From the NCBI GenBank assembly GCA_030266525.1, contig JAJDIC010000106.1, positions 1-6,319 of the forward strand: a DNA stretch of 6,319 bases, in the 5' to 3' direction. Position 1 is the first letter of the stretch. Each line of letters opens with the position of its first letter. Origin of the DNA: Desulfovibrio sp. OttesenSCG-928-G15 (GTDB lineage Bacteria > Desulfobacterota > Desulfovibrionia > Desulfovibrionales > Desulfovibrionaceae). Positions 1 through 5,950 of the stretch are shown here, piece after piece. The notes under the pieces are model-generated. The model saw only the letters and a program-made list of their open reading frames with translations, was not told the origin of the DNA and made no database searches. Position numbers and translations under genes: made by a program.

Positions 1-311
1 CGTTTCCTAAGCGGTGCCGCCGGGGCGCATCATGTACGCTGCCTCCTCCGGAGTAAGTCCGGCAAGACGCACGACCGCAAGGGTAAAACCGTTAAGAAGA
101 GAGGGCTGGCATGAAGGGCATCCTTCGGAAATAATCATGCAGCGCTCATCCAGCTTGCTCACGTCAACCCCGGCAGCCCTAAGCAGCGCCGTGGTTTTGC
201 CCGGCTCCCAGATAACCGGCTTGCCGCAGGCCTGACATTCGACGTACAAGAGTTCGGGGTCATAGGCGGGGAGTTTGCCTTTGTCGCCCGAGCGGAGCGC
301 TTCCAAAAGAT
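1..311. repeat. Left arm of 311-bp inverted repeat
   Basis: Reading the plus strand from base 1 and the minus strand from base 6319 gives the same sequence up to base 311, where the match stops abruptly: the next bases on the outward reading are acgggagt here and tgcgttgg in the right arm. I saw no mismatch, and the encoded residues are identical. The match reaches the very edge of the window, so the true repeat may be longer. The arm carries codons 20 to stop of the small CxxC-protein gene that is complete at the other end. I saw no transposase, target-site duplication or short terminal repeat. Either a true inverted duplication or an assembly or amplification chimera could explain it. Confidence 0.95.
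7..311 (-). pseudogene. 5'-truncated copy of the CxxC zinc-ribbon-like gene
   Basis: This minus-strand stretch encodes the same residues as codons 20-120 of the complete gene at 5951-6313, including both CxxC pairs (CQAC and CPSC) and the same TAG stop. The first 19 codons and the Shine-Dalgarno sequence are missing. Upstream of the junction the reading frame continues for only a few unrelated codons before an in-frame TGA at 327-325. The only nearby start is a TTG at 306-304, which has no convincing ribosome binding site. It is therefore probably not translated as a functional protein. If the repeat arm is an assembly artefact, this pseudogene does not exist in the genome. Confidence 0.6.
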
Positions 312-413
312 ACGGGAGTTTTCCTCATTCCGCCCCCAAAGCCGGGTGCCAATAGCACGACAATCCGGCAAATTTTTATCGTAACCGGGGTAGATAGTCA
401 GCTTTGTGACCAT
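312..413 (-). pseudogene. Possible 5' end of an unknown gene, cut at the repeat junction
   Basis: An ATG at 413-411 on the minus strand opens a frame beginning MVTKLTIYPGYDKNL and running about 34 codons to base 312, where the inverted repeat starts. Beyond the junction the frame continues through the repeat only in the wrong frame relative to the gene carried there, so those residues are not a natural C-terminus. An AAGG lies about 10 bases before the ATG, a usable but unremarkable ribosome binding site. The residues before the junction look like plausible protein, but I recognise no family and the stretch is too short to prove coding. If it is a real gene start, the rest has been replaced by the repeat arm, either in the genome or in the assembly. 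It may also be plain intergenic DNA. Confidence 0.3.
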
Positions 414-604
414 GCCAGACCGGCCTTACCCCATCCCCCAACGCGCTATAAAAAAATAGCACACATATTTCAGCGCATTACCCTTGCACAAAACCGGACC
501 CATAAAATACGGCATGGCATATGCATGGTAAGAAACAGAGCACATCGACGCATGAAAAGCATGCGCCGCACCCGGCTTCATCTTGTCACGCTATGGGGGT
601 TACC
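414..604. other. Intergenic region, AT-richer, no gene recognised
   Basis: This stretch lies between the possible minus-strand gene start at 413 and the plus-strand hypothetical gene at 605. It is richer in A and T than the flanking genes. A small palindrome, GCTAT with six A residues in the loop and ATAGC, lies around 447-462, and an 8-base palindrome GCATATGC at 517-524. A TAAAAT at 502-507 resembles a -10 box for the plus-strand gene, but I find no convincing -35 box at normal spacing. An upstream in-frame ATG at 521 could extend the hypothetical gene by 28 codons. It lacks a ribosome binding site, and the extension is low-complexity and rich in His, Ser and Lys, so I leave it non-coding. 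Confidence 0.5.
595..599 (+). promoter_or_regulatory. Ribosome binding site choosing the start at 605
   Basis: A GGGGG run ends five bases before the ATG at 605. The in-frame alternatives at 521 and 593 have no purine-rich stretch at proper spacing, so this site favours the 605 start. Confidence 0.55.
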
Positions 605-1120
605 ATGAACACACAAATACAAAACGCTACTGCCACAGGCGTAGAATGTTTTTCCAACAATATGCAGACATATTCCGATTCCTTTGTCCGACTTCCCGAA
701 GAAGTGGTTCTTTCCAGCCTGCACACGCCTGCCGAGCAAAAGCAGGACGAGACTCTGAACGTCACAATCTACGCCCTGCCCGGTACCTATATTACCGCGG
801 TCAGTTTCTGGCGGGCAAGCGGCGGCATGGTCAGTGCCCATGAAAATGAAGCGCCAAAAGGAACGCTCTGTGTAACAACCGGGTCCGCCATGGACCGAAT
901 CAGTCTGTTTGCCGAAAATACCGAAGAATTTACCAATATTTTCAGGCACTGGTTCTATACTCTGCACCAGAAAGATATGGCTGGCATGCAGATTGGCGTC
1001 ATAGCAGTACGCGGAGCGCAGGACCCGCGCCTGTGCGCCCTCGGCTGGCTTAAAGGCATTTGCCGCTCGCACGGCATTGCCTTTGAAAACATTGACTGCA
1101 TGGGTCAGGAATATCTGTAA
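605..1120 (+). CDS. Hypothetical protein, 171 aa, family not recognised
   Basis: This open frame encodes a 171-residue protein starting MNTQIQNATATG and ending MGQEYL. The start at 605 is chosen for its GGGGG ribosome binding site; starts at 593 or 521 are possible in the same frame. I do not recognise the family. The protein has no signal peptide and no membrane segment, so it is probably cytoplasmic. The centre (about residues 50-100) alternates hydrophobic and polar residues as in beta strands, including TLNVTIYALPGTYITAVSFW. It is followed by a region rich in aromatic residues and probably helical, NIFRHWFYTLHQKD, and a late segment MQIGVIAVRGAQDPR, which suggests a compact alpha/beta fold. 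Four cysteines (near residues 15, 92, 148 and 165) are scattered and do not form a metal motif. It appears monocistronic: its own upstream region precedes it and a strong terminator follows. Normal amino-acid composition and the clear stop-terminator arrangement support a real gene. Confidence 0.75.
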   Translation: MNTQIQNATATGVECFSNNMQTYSDSFVRLPEEVVLSSLHTPAEQKQDETLNVTIYALPGTYITAVSFWRASGGMVSAHENEAPKGTLCVTTGSAMDRISLFAENTEEFTNIFRHWFYTLHQKDMAGMQIGVIAVRGAQDPRLCALGWLKGICRSHGIAFENIDCMGQEYL

Positions 1121-1153
1121 GCCCTGACCATTTCACTATTCGTGCCCGCAAGG

Positions 1154-1197
1154 TCAAAGCCCCGGCAGGAGACTGCGCTCCCCTGCCGGGGCTTTGA
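1154..1197. terminator. Strong hairpin terminator shared by convergent genes
   Basis: A perfect 16-bp stem pairs bases 1154-1169 (TCAAAGCCCCGGCAGG) with 1182-1197, with a 12-base loop. It lies 33 bases after the stop of the plus-strand hypothetical gene and touches the TGA stop of comF (1200-1198) at its base. On the plus strand a pyrimidine- and T-containing tract (TTTCTCCCTTT) follows, as expected for intrinsic termination. On the minus strand the T tract is poor, so termination of comF transcripts may be less efficient or may use the T residues within the stem. The arrangement between convergent genes fits a bidirectional terminator. Confidence 0.85.
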
Positions 1198-1947
1198 TCA
1201 TTTCTCCCTTTGCTGCGCATGTACCCGGTGCAGGGCCGTTCTTGCCAGCACGGCCAGATCTACCCGCGCCGCACCTGCGGCAAGAAGGGTTTTTACCGCT
1301 TCTTCGACGGTTGCGCCAGTGGTGAACACATCATCCACCAACAAAATATGCCCTCCGGCAACGGCAGAAGTACAGGTAAACGCGCCAAGAATGTTTTTTT
1401 GACGCTCGCCCATAGAACTTCCGGCCTGTGGCGCTGTGGCCCTAGCCCTTTGCAGAATATTCGCGGCAAGCGGGACGCCCGTCTTCGCCGCAATGGGGCG
1501 GGCCAGCTCCAAAGCCTGGTTAAAGCCCCGCTGGCGCAGCCGCACCGGGTGAAGCGGTATGGGCACAACCAGATCAACCCGCGCCTCGCAAATAGCCGGG
1601 TTTTCGCAAAAAAGGCTGCCAAGGGCATGCCCCAGAAGGGTCTGCCCGCCAAATTTCAGGCGAAGTATCAGCTCTCGCAAAAGCCCTTCATAAAACCCGT
1701 GAAATATCATGGCGCTCCACAAGGGCTTGCGCGCAAGGCAGCGCGTGCACGGCGCAACAGGCAAACCCGGCCAGGCCGCAGCTTCACCGCAATACGGGCA
1801 ATAGCCGGTATGCGCCCCGGGCAAGCCCTTGCGGCAAGCGGAACACAGGGGGGCCGCGTTGCTTGTCGCTATCATCACAGAACAGCACACAAGACAGCGC
1901 CGTTCAGCAAATACCTGTCTCAGACTCTCAAGGGCACGGCTTGGCAT
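1198..1947 (-). CDS. comF: ComF family phosphoribosyltransferase-like protein
   Basis: The product is 249 residues, the normal size for the ComF/GntX family. In order it has an N-terminal zinc-finger-like region with four cysteine pairs (CLVC 18-21, CSAC 35-38, CPYC 50-53, CTRC 67-70). Next comes a helical linker, then a type I phosphoribosyltransferase domain with VVPIPLHPVRLRQRGFNQ at 127-144 and the PRPP-binding loop LLVDDVFTTGAT at 202-213. In naturally competent bacteria ComF acts at the cytoplasmic side of DNA uptake. In many others the exact role and substrate are unknown, so competence here is not shown. The start at 1947 is chosen because GAAGAGG (1960-1954) precedes it by six bases and the family homology begins soon after. 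The frame stays open upstream to 2076, but that part overlaps the preceding gene deeply and has no family character. The start overlaps the flavoprotein gene by 20 bases, implying translational coupling. Confidence 0.92.
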   Translation of the reverse strand: MPSRALESLRQVFAERRCLVCCSVMIATSNAAPLCSACRKGLPGAHTGYCPYCGEAAAWPGLPVAPCTRCLARKPLWSAMIFHGFYEGLLRELILRLKFGGQTLLGHALGSLFCENPAICEARVDLVVPIPLHPVRLRQRGFNQALELARPIAAKTGVPLAANILQRARATAPQAGSSMGERQKNILGAFTCTSAVAGGHILLVDDVFTTGATVEEAVKTLLAAGAARVDLAVLARTALHRVHAQQREK

Positions 1948-2620
1948 GGGCCGCCTCTTCAGCGTATTGCGCAACCATGGCCCGCGCCCCGTCATGCGCG
2001 GCCAGATCGCCCTTTCCGTCCATCCCCATGAGCAGCAAGGGTTGCGCCAAATCATACCCGCAAGAGCCAAGCGCATAGCGCAACGACAGCAGACTTCCCG
2101 TAAAAAGCTGCTCCCCCTGCTGCCGCGCCCCGATCAAAATTACCCGGCAAGCCTTGCGCGGCACATCGTCAAAAAAACCCAGTTCCTGCGCGTTCCACAA
2201 AGCCTGCATCCGATCCAGCAAGGCCTTGAGCTGTGCGGGCAAATGGTAAAAATACACGGGCGCAACAAGGCAAAGGGAGGAAGCTGCCAAAAGCGCATCA
2301 AGCAGGCGCGGAACATCATCGTTGGCCCCCAAAGGGCAGCCAAAGGCAAAACCCGGTTCCAGCTCCTGGGGGAACCTCCCCGAAGCAAACTTCCGCAACA
2401 AGCCTCCCGGCTCTTTTCCCGGCTCAACCGCAGCAAGGCCCCGAGCCAGCTTGCCGCACCTGTCGCAAGCAATACAGCCGGACAGGCCGTATTCACGCAA
2501 GCGCATAAGCCGCGCATCACCGCCACTTGCCGCAACGCCCTGCAAAAACAGACCGGCAGCGCTGTCGCAATTACCGCCCGCACGGGGACTGCAAGAAAGT
2601 ATCAGATGGGTATTCGACAA
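1928..2620 (-). CDS. Flavodoxin-family NAD(P)H-dependent oxidoreductase / iron-sulfur flavoprotein-like
   Basis: The product is 230 residues with a flavodoxin-like fold of the NADPH-dependent FMN reductase group. The N-terminus shows a beta strand followed by the FMN phosphate-binding loop, ILSCSPRAGGNCDSA (residues 7-21). A cysteine cluster GCIACDRCGK has Cys 49, 52 and 55. The later segment LVAPVYFYHLPAQLKALLDR (118-137) is the typical flavin-side strand and helix. Iron-sulfur flavoproteins place a fourth Cys a few residues after the third. Here the equivalent appears to be Cys95 (CPLGANDDVPRLL, like the usual C-x-DD segment), after an extra stretch of about 30 residues. Cluster binding is therefore likely but unproven; a cluster-free FMN oxidoreductase is the alternative. 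The start is TTG, the only reasonable one because an in-frame TGA (2635-2633) lies just upstream. It is cytoplasmic, and comF follows with a 20-base overlap. Confidence 0.85.
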   Translation of the reverse strand: MSNTHLILSCSPRAGGNCDSAAGLFLQGVAASGGDARLMRLREYGLSGCIACDRCGKLARGLAAVEPGKEPGGLLRKFASGRFPQELEPGFAFGCPLGANDDVPRLLDALLAASSLCLVAPVYFYHLPAQLKALLDRMQALWNAQELGFFDDVPRKACRVILIGARQQGEQLFTGSLLSLRYALGSCGYDLAQPLLLMGMDGKGDLAAHDGARAMVAQYAEEAAHAKPCP

Positions 2621-2628
2621 GGTATCGG

Positions 2629-2634
2629 CCCCTC
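2629..2634 (-). promoter_or_regulatory. Ribosome binding site supporting a TTG start
   Basis: GAGGGG on the minus strand lies eight bases before the TTG at 2620. The in-frame TGA at 2635-2633 overlaps it and excludes any upstream start, so this site fixes the rare TTG initiation of the flavoprotein gene. Confidence 0.75.
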
Positions 2635-2736
2635 AAGACCGCTGTTTTTCCCGCTTGGCGGCCTTGCTCTTCTTTTTTTGGGGGAGCAGGATGAAAGAGC
2701 GCAGCCCCCCTCAAAAAGACTCGCGCCGTGCCAAAC

Positions 2737-2786
2737 AAAAAACCGCCCCTGCGCCATTTTGCAAGGGACACACACGGCGCTTTTTT
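2737..2786 (-). terminator. Possible imperfect terminator after the hydrolase gene
   Basis: On the minus strand AAAAAAGCGCC (2786-2776), which overlaps the TAA stop of the hydrolase gene, can pair with GGCGGTTTTTT (2747-2737) with one mismatch. The enclosed bases can form a smaller nested stem (CCC-TGC with GCA-GGG and one bulge). The 3' arm ends in six T residues. The long loop and mismatch make this weaker than the 1154 hairpin; it could attenuate rather than stop transcription into the flavoprotein gene. Confidence 0.4.
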
Positions 2787-3411
2787 AAGAAAAATCGCCT
2801 ACGTGGGGGTTGTTGCGCCGCTCATCCCCAATAGTTGAAAGCAAGCCGTGCCCCGGATACACCTTTGTTTCTTCCGGCAGGGTGAACAGCTTTTCCCGGA
2901 TACTGCGTACCAGGGTGTTGTGATCGCCCCTCGGAAAATCGCTGCGCCCGACAGAGCGGTAAAAAAGGGCATCCCCTGAAAACAGCGCCCCGGCTGAAGG
3001 AAAATAAAAGGACAGCCCGCCGGGAGTGTGACCGGGAGTTGTAAAAATTGTGCATCTTTCACCAAGCAGACTCATTTCGCCTTCCGTAACCGGCACAAAC
3101 TCGTAGGGGTCCACAAGGGGCAAGCCCCAGATACCGCCCCGGCCATGCTCTGTATCCAGCATGAAACGGTCTTCGTCAGAAGCCAGAATAACCGCCCCGG
3201 TGGCCCTGGCCAGTTCCGCCGCGCCAAAGGTATGGTCAAAGTGCAGGTGGGTCAGCAAGATATGGGTCAGGACAAGGTTTTTCTGCTTCAAAAAGGCCAG
3301 TACTTTTTCCGGACTACCGCCCGGATCAACGGCCACAGCCTCTTTGCCGTTATCCACGACAAAGCAGTTGGTTTCCAGCGGCCCGATTGCAAAATCCGTA
3401 ATATGCAGCAT
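2785..3411 (-). CDS. MBL-fold metallohydrolase, glyoxalase II-like (YcbL type)
   Basis: The 208-residue product has every hallmark of the short glyoxalase II-like metallo-beta-lactamase group. These are the metal motif THLHFDH at residues 54-60, PGHTPGG at 126-132 (His128), the bridging Asp in FSGDALF at 144-150 (Asp147) and YPGHG at 185-189 (His188). GRSDFPRGD at 155-163 and the closing ERRNNPH are also characteristic. The family hydrolyses thioesters such as S-lactoylglutathione. This protein lacks the long C-terminal glutathione-binding domain of classical GloB, so its true substrate is open. It is probably cytoplasmic and binds two metal ions. The start at 3411 follows GAGGAG (3423-3418) at six bases, and homology begins at once with MLHITDFAIGPLETNCFVV. 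The frame is open further upstream to 3516, but that part has no family character. mutL ends 135 bases upstream. Confidence 0.93.
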   Translation of the reverse strand: MLHITDFAIGPLETNCFVVDNGKEAVAVDPGGSPEKVLAFLKQKNLVLTHILLTHLHFDHTFGAAELARATGAVILASDEDRFMLDTEHGRGGIWGLPLVDPYEFVPVTEGEMSLLGERCTIFTTPGHTPGGLSFYFPSAGALFSGDALFYRSVGRSDFPRGDHNTLVRSIREKLFTLPEETKVYPGHGLLSTIGDERRNNPHVGDFS

Positions 3412-3417
3412 AGGTAA

Positions 3418-3423
3418 CTCCTC
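3418..3423 (-). promoter_or_regulatory. Strong ribosome binding site of the MBL hydrolase gene
   Basis: GAGGAG on the minus strand sits six bases before the ATG at 3411. It decides this start over the in-frame upstream extension to 3516 and suggests efficient translation independent of mutL. Confidence 0.85.
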
Positions 3424-3546
3424 AAAAAATCTGTGCCTGACAGCTTGCAGGCCCTTTTGCCGTCTGCCCTGCGTCCACAGCCAACTATCCCTATGCCAGA
3501 ATTGACGTCCAGGCAAGGCTGCGGCAGGGCCAAAGAACAGGCAAAC

Positions 3547-5829
3547 CTACCCTATTGTCCGTTTGAACATTTTCTCAAGGTCCGCCGGGGCGAAGCTGAG
3601 CACACTGGGCCTGCCATGCGGGCAAAAGGCGCAGGACGGCGTGTTCATCCACTGTCGAAGCAGGCCCGCTGCCTCGTCCGCAGTCAGCTTTTGTCCGGCC
3701 TTTATCGCGCTTTTGCAGGCCATACTGTTCAAGATGCTGCCCAATCCGTCTATTTTTTCCGAAACAATATCCCGCAGCAGGGCCAGGCCGTCTGAACGGC
3801 CCAAAAGGGGCGGCACACCGCTTACCGTTACCCGGTTTTCCTCAACCGTCAGTTGGAAGCCGAGTTTTTGCAAATCCGGATAGCGCTCCTCAAGCCGGGA
3901 CCGCTCCGATGGGTGCAGCGGAATCTGGGTGGGCAGGGCCAGAAGTTGACTTTGCGCGCGGCCTGCGTCCTGCTCCATGGCATGGTACAGGACGCGCTCA
4001 TGGGCGGCGTGCTGGTCCACAAGCAGCAGAGTGTCGTCACGCACAATAACCAGATAGGTGTCTGCCACCTGCCCCAGGCACAAAAGCGGGCCGACCCTGA
4101 CCGGATAGCCGCCGGAGCAGACCGAAGCCGTACCGTCCTCATATTGCATGGAAACGGCAGGGGCATCTGGAACTGCGGGTGCGTCAGATACACCGGGACC
4201 GGCAGGACCCGGCCCTGCATATGAGCCAAAAGCGGCCTGCGCTTCGCTGGCCTTTGCCGCGCCATGCACGGGAAAAACACGGGACGAAGCGAACAGGCCC
4301 GTTGCCTTGCCATCTGCGCCCGCAGACGGCCCGTTCTTCGCGTCGCCCGTTGCGCCATGGTCCGGGCCGTTTGCATACGCGCCCCCGGTCACATCATCAA
4401 CGGCGTTCCGGTATTCGGGAAAATCAACAATGCGCGGCCTGTCCAGAGTTCCCCAAAACCCCTCCGGCCTGGGCCTGCGCTCAGAAAAGCCATCGGGTGC
4501 GCCAGGAGTGCTGAGGCCCTCGCTTTCGCCCGCGCCGCTGGGGAAGCCCATGTCCCCGTCCGCATCGCCACCAGGGCGCTGCTGCTTCTGATACAGGGGC
4601 GGCAGGGGCAACAGGTTTGGCCCGTGGGCAGCCCGGGCAGCTTCCCCGAAGCCGCAGCCCGCGTCATTCGGCGCAAAGCCGAGTACAGCCCCGGCCTGAC
4701 GGGAAAGAGCGCTTTGCACCGCGCCAAGCAGAGCGCTGAACATGGCCCGCTCATCGCGAAAGCGCACTTCCGTTTTGGCCGGGTGCACGTTGACATCTAT
4801 TTCCTGCGGGTCAATTTCGATAAACAGTACAGCCTGCGGGTATTCCCTGGAAGTCAGGCGACCCTTGTAGGCCTCGCGAAACGCTTGCAGCAGCAAGCGG
4901 TTAGTAACAGGACGGTGATTGACATAGAAAAATATTCTGTCGCCTCTCGCCTGAACGGACTGGGGCAGCGAAATCAGCCCGCTGACCCGCACCCCTTTGC
5001 GCTCTTCGTCAAGAGCGACCAGATTATCCACCACCTGCGGCGGCCAGAGCGCGGCAAGGCGCTGCCCAAGCCCCACCCCTGCTTCCAGCCGAAAGATTTC
5101 CCGTTCCTTGCCGCCGCCCACGGCCACAAGGCGAAAACCCACATCCTGTCTGGCCAGGGCAAGGCGCAGCAAGCTTTCCTGACAACGCTTCAATTCAGTG
5201 GACGGGGTTTTCAAAAATTTCAGCCGGGCAGGAACATTGGCAAAAAGATCACGCACTTCCACCAAAGTACCCTGATGCAAAGAAGAAATCCCCCTGTCCG
5301 CAACTTCGCCATGTCTAACCCGGATAAACGCGGCCTGCCTGTCATATGTCGCGTCCGACGCGCCCCCCGCCGCACTGGCGGTCATATCCGTTGCCCCCTT
5401 GGTTTTCACGCCTGCCGCCGCATCCGCTTCTTCTGCGCCGGCCTTGCCGCGCAGCGGGGCAAAGGCGCTTTCCACACGCAAGTCAGCCACTGAGCCAATG
5501 CTTGGCAAGGCTTCCCCGCGAAAGCCGTAAGACGCGACATGGATGAGGTCGGAAAAACTGGCTACCTTGCTTGTGGCATGCCGCGTGACCGCAAGCTCCA
5601 AGTCTTGCGGGGCAATGCCCGTGCCGTTGTCACGCACGGCAAGCAATGTCTGGCCGCCGTCTTCCAGAGTAACGCACACATCCGAAGCCCCGGCATCCAG
5701 ACTGTTTTCAACCAGTTCCTTCAATACGCTGGCCGGTCGCTCAACCACCTCTCCGGCGGCGATTTGATTGCGTAAGGCTTCTGGAAGCAGGCGAATCGGT
5801 TTATGTTGCACAAAAATTCCCGTGTTCAT
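3547..5829 (-). CDS. mutL: DNA mismatch repair protein MutL
   Basis: MutL couples mismatch recognition by MutS to strand incision and removal. From the 5829 start the product is 760 residues, longer than the usual 600-650. The N-terminal GHKL ATPase has NQIAAGEVVERPASVLKELV and ENSLDAG (about 21-47), DNGTGI (67-72), RHATSK (83-88) and YGFRGEAL (101-108). The second domain has TLVEVRDLFANVPARLKFLK (188-207) and VNVHPAKTEVRF (346-357). A disordered Gly/Ala/Pro-rich linker runs from about 375 to 577. The C-terminal domain has DQHAAHE (605-611), ACKSAIKAG (704-712) and CPHGRP (736-741), the metal-dependent nicking-endonuclease type. An Ala/Gly-rich insertion of roughly 40 residues sits in the ATPase domain near 128-166. 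The start is uncertain: ATG 5829, ATG 5889 (20 residues more, not family-like) and GTG 5811 are possible, and none has a strong ribosome binding site. Confidence 0.95.
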   Translation of the reverse strand: MNTGIFVQHKPIRLLPEALRNQIAAGEVVERPASVLKELVENSLDAGASDVCVTLEDGGQTLLAVRDNGTGIAPQDLELAVTRHATSKVASFSDLIHVASYGFRGEALPSIGSVADLRVESAFAPLRGKAGAEEADAAAGVKTKGATDMTASAAGGASDATYDRQAAFIRVRHGEVADRGISSLHQGTLVEVRDLFANVPARLKFLKTPSTELKRCQESLLRLALARQDVGFRLVAVGGGKEREIFRLEAGVGLGQRLAALWPPQVVDNLVALDEERKGVRVSGLISLPQSVQARGDRIFFYVNHRPVTNRLLLQAFREAYKGRLTSREYPQAVLFIEIDPQEIDVNVHPAKTEVRFRDERAMFSALLGAVQSALSRQAGAVLGFAPNDAGCGFGEAARAAHGPNLLPLPPLYQKQQRPGGDADGDMGFPSGAGESEGLSTPGAPDGFSERRPRPEGFWGTLDRPRIVDFPEYRNAVDDVTGGAYANGPDHGATGDAKNGPSAGADGKATGLFASSRVFPVHGAAKASEAQAAFGSYAGPGPAGPGVSDAPAVPDAPAVSMQYEDGTASVCSGGYPVRVGPLLCLGQVADTYLVIVRDDTLLLVDQHAAHERVLYHAMEQDAGRAQSQLLALPTQIPLHPSERSRLEERYPDLQKLGFQLTVEENRVTVSGVPPLLGRSDGLALLRDIVSEKIDGLGSILNSMACKSAIKAGQKLTADEAAGLLRQWMNTPSCAFCPHGRPSVLSFAPADLEKMFKRTIG

Positions 5830-5883
5830 GGCTGAAAGTGTTTCCGGACGTATAAGGCCGTATGGCAGTATGGGGCTTTTCCC

Positions 5884-5911
5884 TTGCATTCTGCGAGGAA
5901 GGGCATATTAT
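5884..5911 (+). promoter_or_regulatory. Candidate promoter for the CxxC-protein gene
   Basis: TTGCAT (5884-5889) and TATTAT (5906-5911, five of six matches to TATAAT) are 16 bases apart. Transcription would start near 5918, leaving a leader of about 33 bases that includes the ribosome binding site at 5940. The -35 is weak. A perfect TTGACA at 5911-5916 is also present, but its -10 would fall on the ribosome binding site, so I favour the first pair. The -10 box overlaps that of the divergent mutL promoter. Confidence 0.3.
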
Positions 5912-5936
5912 TGACATAAGTAAGCGCAACAGACAA
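5907..5936 (-). promoter_or_regulatory. Candidate promoter for mutL
   Basis: On the minus strand TTGTCT (5936-5931, four of six matches to TTGACA) is followed after 18 bases by AATAAT (5912-5907, five of six matches to TATAAT). Transcription would begin near 5900, upstream of both candidate mutL ATG starts (5889 and 5829). This is prediction by consensus only. Confidence 0.4.
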
Positions 5937-5939
5937 TAC

Positions 5940-5945
5940 AGGTGG
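5940..5945 (+). promoter_or_regulatory. Ribosome binding site choosing the ATG at 5951
   Basis: AGGTGG ends five bases before the ATG at 5951. The in-frame GTG at 5942 lies inside this site and so cannot be the start that uses it. Confidence 0.65.
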
Positions 5946-5950
5946 CCGCC

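Noticed and set aside
578..1072. A 164-codon minus-strand frame opposite the hypothetical gene at 605
   Set aside because: It lacks a good ribosome binding site and would read into the divergent intergenic region; the plus-strand frame has a ribosome binding site and is followed by a strong terminator.
2621..2712. A short Lys/Arg-rich minus-strand frame (about 24 codons) ending in the TGA just before the flavoprotein TTG
   Set aside because: It has no ATG, GTG or TTG start after its upstream in-frame TGA, so translation is not supported.
2571..2771. A 66-codon minus-strand frame spanning the gap between the hydrolase and flavoprotein genes
   Set aside because: It starts at GTG without a ribosome binding site, overlaps the putative terminator and the start of the flavoprotein gene, and has no recognisable character.
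1829..2788. A 319-codon plus-strand open frame opposite the flavoprotein and comF genes
   Set aside because: It is antisense to two genes with recognisable motifs on the minus strand and has low-complexity, basic composition typical of a shadow frame.
3412..3546. Search for an RNA gene, terminator or promoter in the gap between mutL and the hydrolase gene
   Set aside because: Apart from the hydrolase ribosome binding site, I found no convincing hairpin with a T tract and no promoter pair at normal spacing.
4264..5493. A 409-codon open frame on the plus strand opposite mutL
   Set aside because: It lies wholly antisense to clear MutL domains, is rich in Arg, Ala and Pro as expected of shadow frames in GC-rich DNA, and matches no family I know.
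5911..5940. Promoter using the perfect TTGACA at 5911 for the CxxC gene
   Set aside because: Its -10 would fall at about 5934-5940 and transcription would start within a few bases of the ATG, excluding the good ribosome binding site at 5940-5945. A leaderless transcript is possible but less likely.
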